From: an uncultured Clostridia bacterium
Lineage (GTDB): Bacteria > Bacillota > Clostridia > Monoglobales > Firm-18
Direction: 5' to 3'
Length of the DNA: 5,178 bases
NCBI GenBank assembly: GCA_937914775.1
Contig: CALDNB010000091.1
Location: 1 to 5,178 of the forward strand
This document shows, one piece after another, positions 3,783 to 5,178 of the stretch. A model generated the notes under the pieces. That model was not told where the DNA came from. It saw nothing but the letters and a program-made list of their open reading frames with translations, and did not search any database. A program made the translations under genes and the position numbers. Numbering within the stretch: the stretch's first letter is position 1; every line of letters begins with the position of its first letter.

Positions 3783-5178
3783 ATGAGCAAACAAAAATAC
3801 GAAATAATTGACAGTGTTGAAAGTCTTGAAACTGCAATCAAAGAATTACGAGAGGCGCAGAAAATATTTGCCAACTACACTCAGGAGCAGGTTGACAAAA
3901 TATTTTTAGCAGCGGCAACTGCAGCAGACAAAGCAAGAATACCTCTTGCTAAACTGGCAGTTGAAGAAACAGGCATGGGCGTAGTTGAAGACAAAGTAAT
4001 CAAAAACCACTATGCTGCAGAGTACATTTACAACGCTTACAAAAACACAAAAACCTGCGGTGTTATCGAAGAGGACAGTTCCTACGGAATTAAAAAAATT
4101 GCTGAGCCAATAGGTGTAGTTGCGGCAGTTATTCCTACAACTAACCCCACCTCTACTGCAATATTTAAAATACTTCTTGCATTAAAAACAAGAAATGCAA
4201 TAATAATCAGTCCTCATCCGCGTGCTAAAAACAGCACAATAGAAACTGCAAAACTGTTACTTGAAGCGGCAGTTAAAGCAGGAGCACCAAAAGGTATTAT
4301 AAACTGGATTGACGTTCCCTCATTGGAACTTACAAATACGGTAATGAAAGAATCGGACATTATTCTTGCCACAGGTGGCCCCGGTATGGTAAGGGCGGCT
4401 TACTCATCAGGAAAACCCGCAATAGGCGTAGGTGCAGGTAACACCCCTGCAATTATTGACGATACTGCCGATGTGGTTTTAGCAGTAAACTCAGTTATTC
4501 ACTCAAAATCATTTGACAACGGAATGATTTGTGCATCAGAGCAGTCTGTTATTGTCCTTGACAAAGTATATAATGCAGTTAAAAAAGAATTTGAAAAAAG
4601 AGGCTCATATATTTTAACTAAAGAAGAAGCAGACAAATTAAGAAAAGTAATTATTATAAACGGTGCATTAAACGCCAAAATAGTTGGTCAGTCTGCATAC
4701 AAAATCGCACAACTTGCAGGAATTGATGTTCCTGAAAACACCAAAATTCTGATTGGCGAAGTTGAAAGCGTAGATATTTCCGAAGAATTTGCTCACGAAA
4801 AACTTTCACCCGTACTTGCAATGTATAAAGCAAAGACTTTTGAAGAAGCCCTGGACAAAGCAGACAGATTGGTGCAGGACGGCGGTTTCGGCCACACTTC
4901 TTCAATATATATAAACCAGATGACAGAGCAGGAAAAACTGTCACGCTTTGCAGACAGAATGAAGACCTGCAGAATTTTAGTGAATACTCCTTCTTCTCAT
5001 GGCGGTATCGGAGATTTGTATAACTTTAAACTTACACCCTCACTAACCCTTGGCTGCGGCTCATGGGGAGGTAACTCAGTTTCCGAAAACGTGGGAGTTA
5101 AGCAACTGTTAAATATTAAAATCGTTGCTGAAAGGAGAGATAATATGCTTTGGTTTAGAGCACCTGAAAAAATATATA
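3783..5178 (+). CDS. adhE: Bifunctional aldehyde-alcohol dehydrogenase AdhE, 3' part cut by window edge
   Basis: The reading frame is open for 465 codons to the window end, with no stop or frameshift. AdhE is a cytoplasmic, filament-forming enzyme of about 860-890 residues. It reduces acetyl-CoA to acetaldehyde and then ethanol, reoxidising two NADH. Residues 1 to about 440 are the CoA-acylating aldehyde dehydrogenase half. It has EPIGVVAAVIPTTNPTST (about 108-125), ISPHPRAK (142-149), ATGGPGMVRAAYSSGKPAIG (about 196-215), the catalytic Cys250 in FDNGMICASEQS, GGFGHTSSIY (367-376) and LGCGSWGGNSVSENVG (about 423-438). The last residues, about 447-465, match the linker into the iron-dependent alcohol dehydrogenase half (RRDNMLWFRAPEKIY), which lies outside the window. 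The continuation into the linker excludes a single-domain acetaldehyde dehydrogenase. It is transcribed from its own promoter with a Rex-type operator. Confidence 0.95.
   Translation, partial: MSKQKYEIIDSVESLETAIKELREAQKIFANYTQEQVDKIFLAAATAADKARIPLAKLAVEETGMGVVEDKVIKNHYAAEYIYNAYKNTKTCGVIEEDSSYGIKKIAEPIGVVAAVIPTTNPTSTAIFKILLALKTRNAIIISPHPRAKNSTIETAKLLLEAAVKAGAPKGIINWIDVPSLELTNTVMKESDIILATGGPGMVRAAYSSGKPAIGVGAGNTPAIIDDTADVVLAVNSVIHSKSFDNGMICASEQSVIVLDKVYNAVKKEFEKRGSYILTKEEADKLRKVIIINGALNAKIVGQSAYKIAQLAGIDVPENTKILIGEVESVDISEEFAHEKLSPVLAMYKAKTFEEALDKADRLVQDGGFGHTSSIYINQMTEQEKLSRFADRMKTCRILVNTPSSHGGIGDLYNFKLTPSLTLGCGSWGGNSVSENVGVKQLLNIKIVAERRDNMLWFRAPEKIY

Noticed and set aside
4654..4944. Minus-strand open frame of 96 codons
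   Set aside because: It is antisense within adhE, which is certain from conserved motifs along its whole length.

Overview
The window looks like a low-GC Firmicutes (Clostridia-type) chromosome, probably an anaerobic gut fermenter. This rests on AGGAGG-type ribosome binding sites, sigma-A-like promoters, AT-rich intergenic DNA, an AdhE with a Rex-type operator, and paired AraC-family sugar regulators. The species cannot be named from the sequence.

Left edge (1-614): a minus-strand transcription unit starts from a promoter shared with a divergent AraC-family regulator. Its first gene is a chimera. Codons 1 to about 88 are the N-terminus of L-fucose isomerase (FucI). They run in frame into about 58 codons from the catalytic C-terminus of a tyrosine recombinase. 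GC content drops from about 43% to about 29% at the join. The stop codon overlaps, as TAATG, the start of a further minus-strand gene that looks like hsdS (type I restriction-modification specificity subunit) and leaves the window after 17 codons. Either a real rearrangement placed a recombinase/hsdS module behind the fuc promoter, or the assembly joined two unrelated loci here.

Middle (615-3616): the first AraC-family regulator (+) converges on a Gfo/Idh/MocA-family gene (-) with GH109-like motifs. The two share a perfect 18-bp bidirectional terminator. The Gfo/Idh/MocA gene is in turn divergent from a second AraC-family regulator (+). A 7-6-7 inverted repeat lies in the divergent intergenic region, next to the -35 of the Gfo/Idh/MocA gene. 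The regulator/enzyme pairs suggest inducible use of sugars or host glycans.

Right edge (3617-5178): an AU-rich terminator is followed directly by a strong promoter. A near-consensus Rex operator covers the -10 of that promoter. It drives adhE, the bifunctional aldehyde-alcohol dehydrogenase, which is cut by the window end after 465 codons, just as its alcohol dehydrogenase half begins. This is the standard arrangement for NADH/NAD+-controlled ethanol fermentation. No RNA genes, CRISPR arrays or complete mobile elements were seen, and no stretch over 300 bases lacks a gene.
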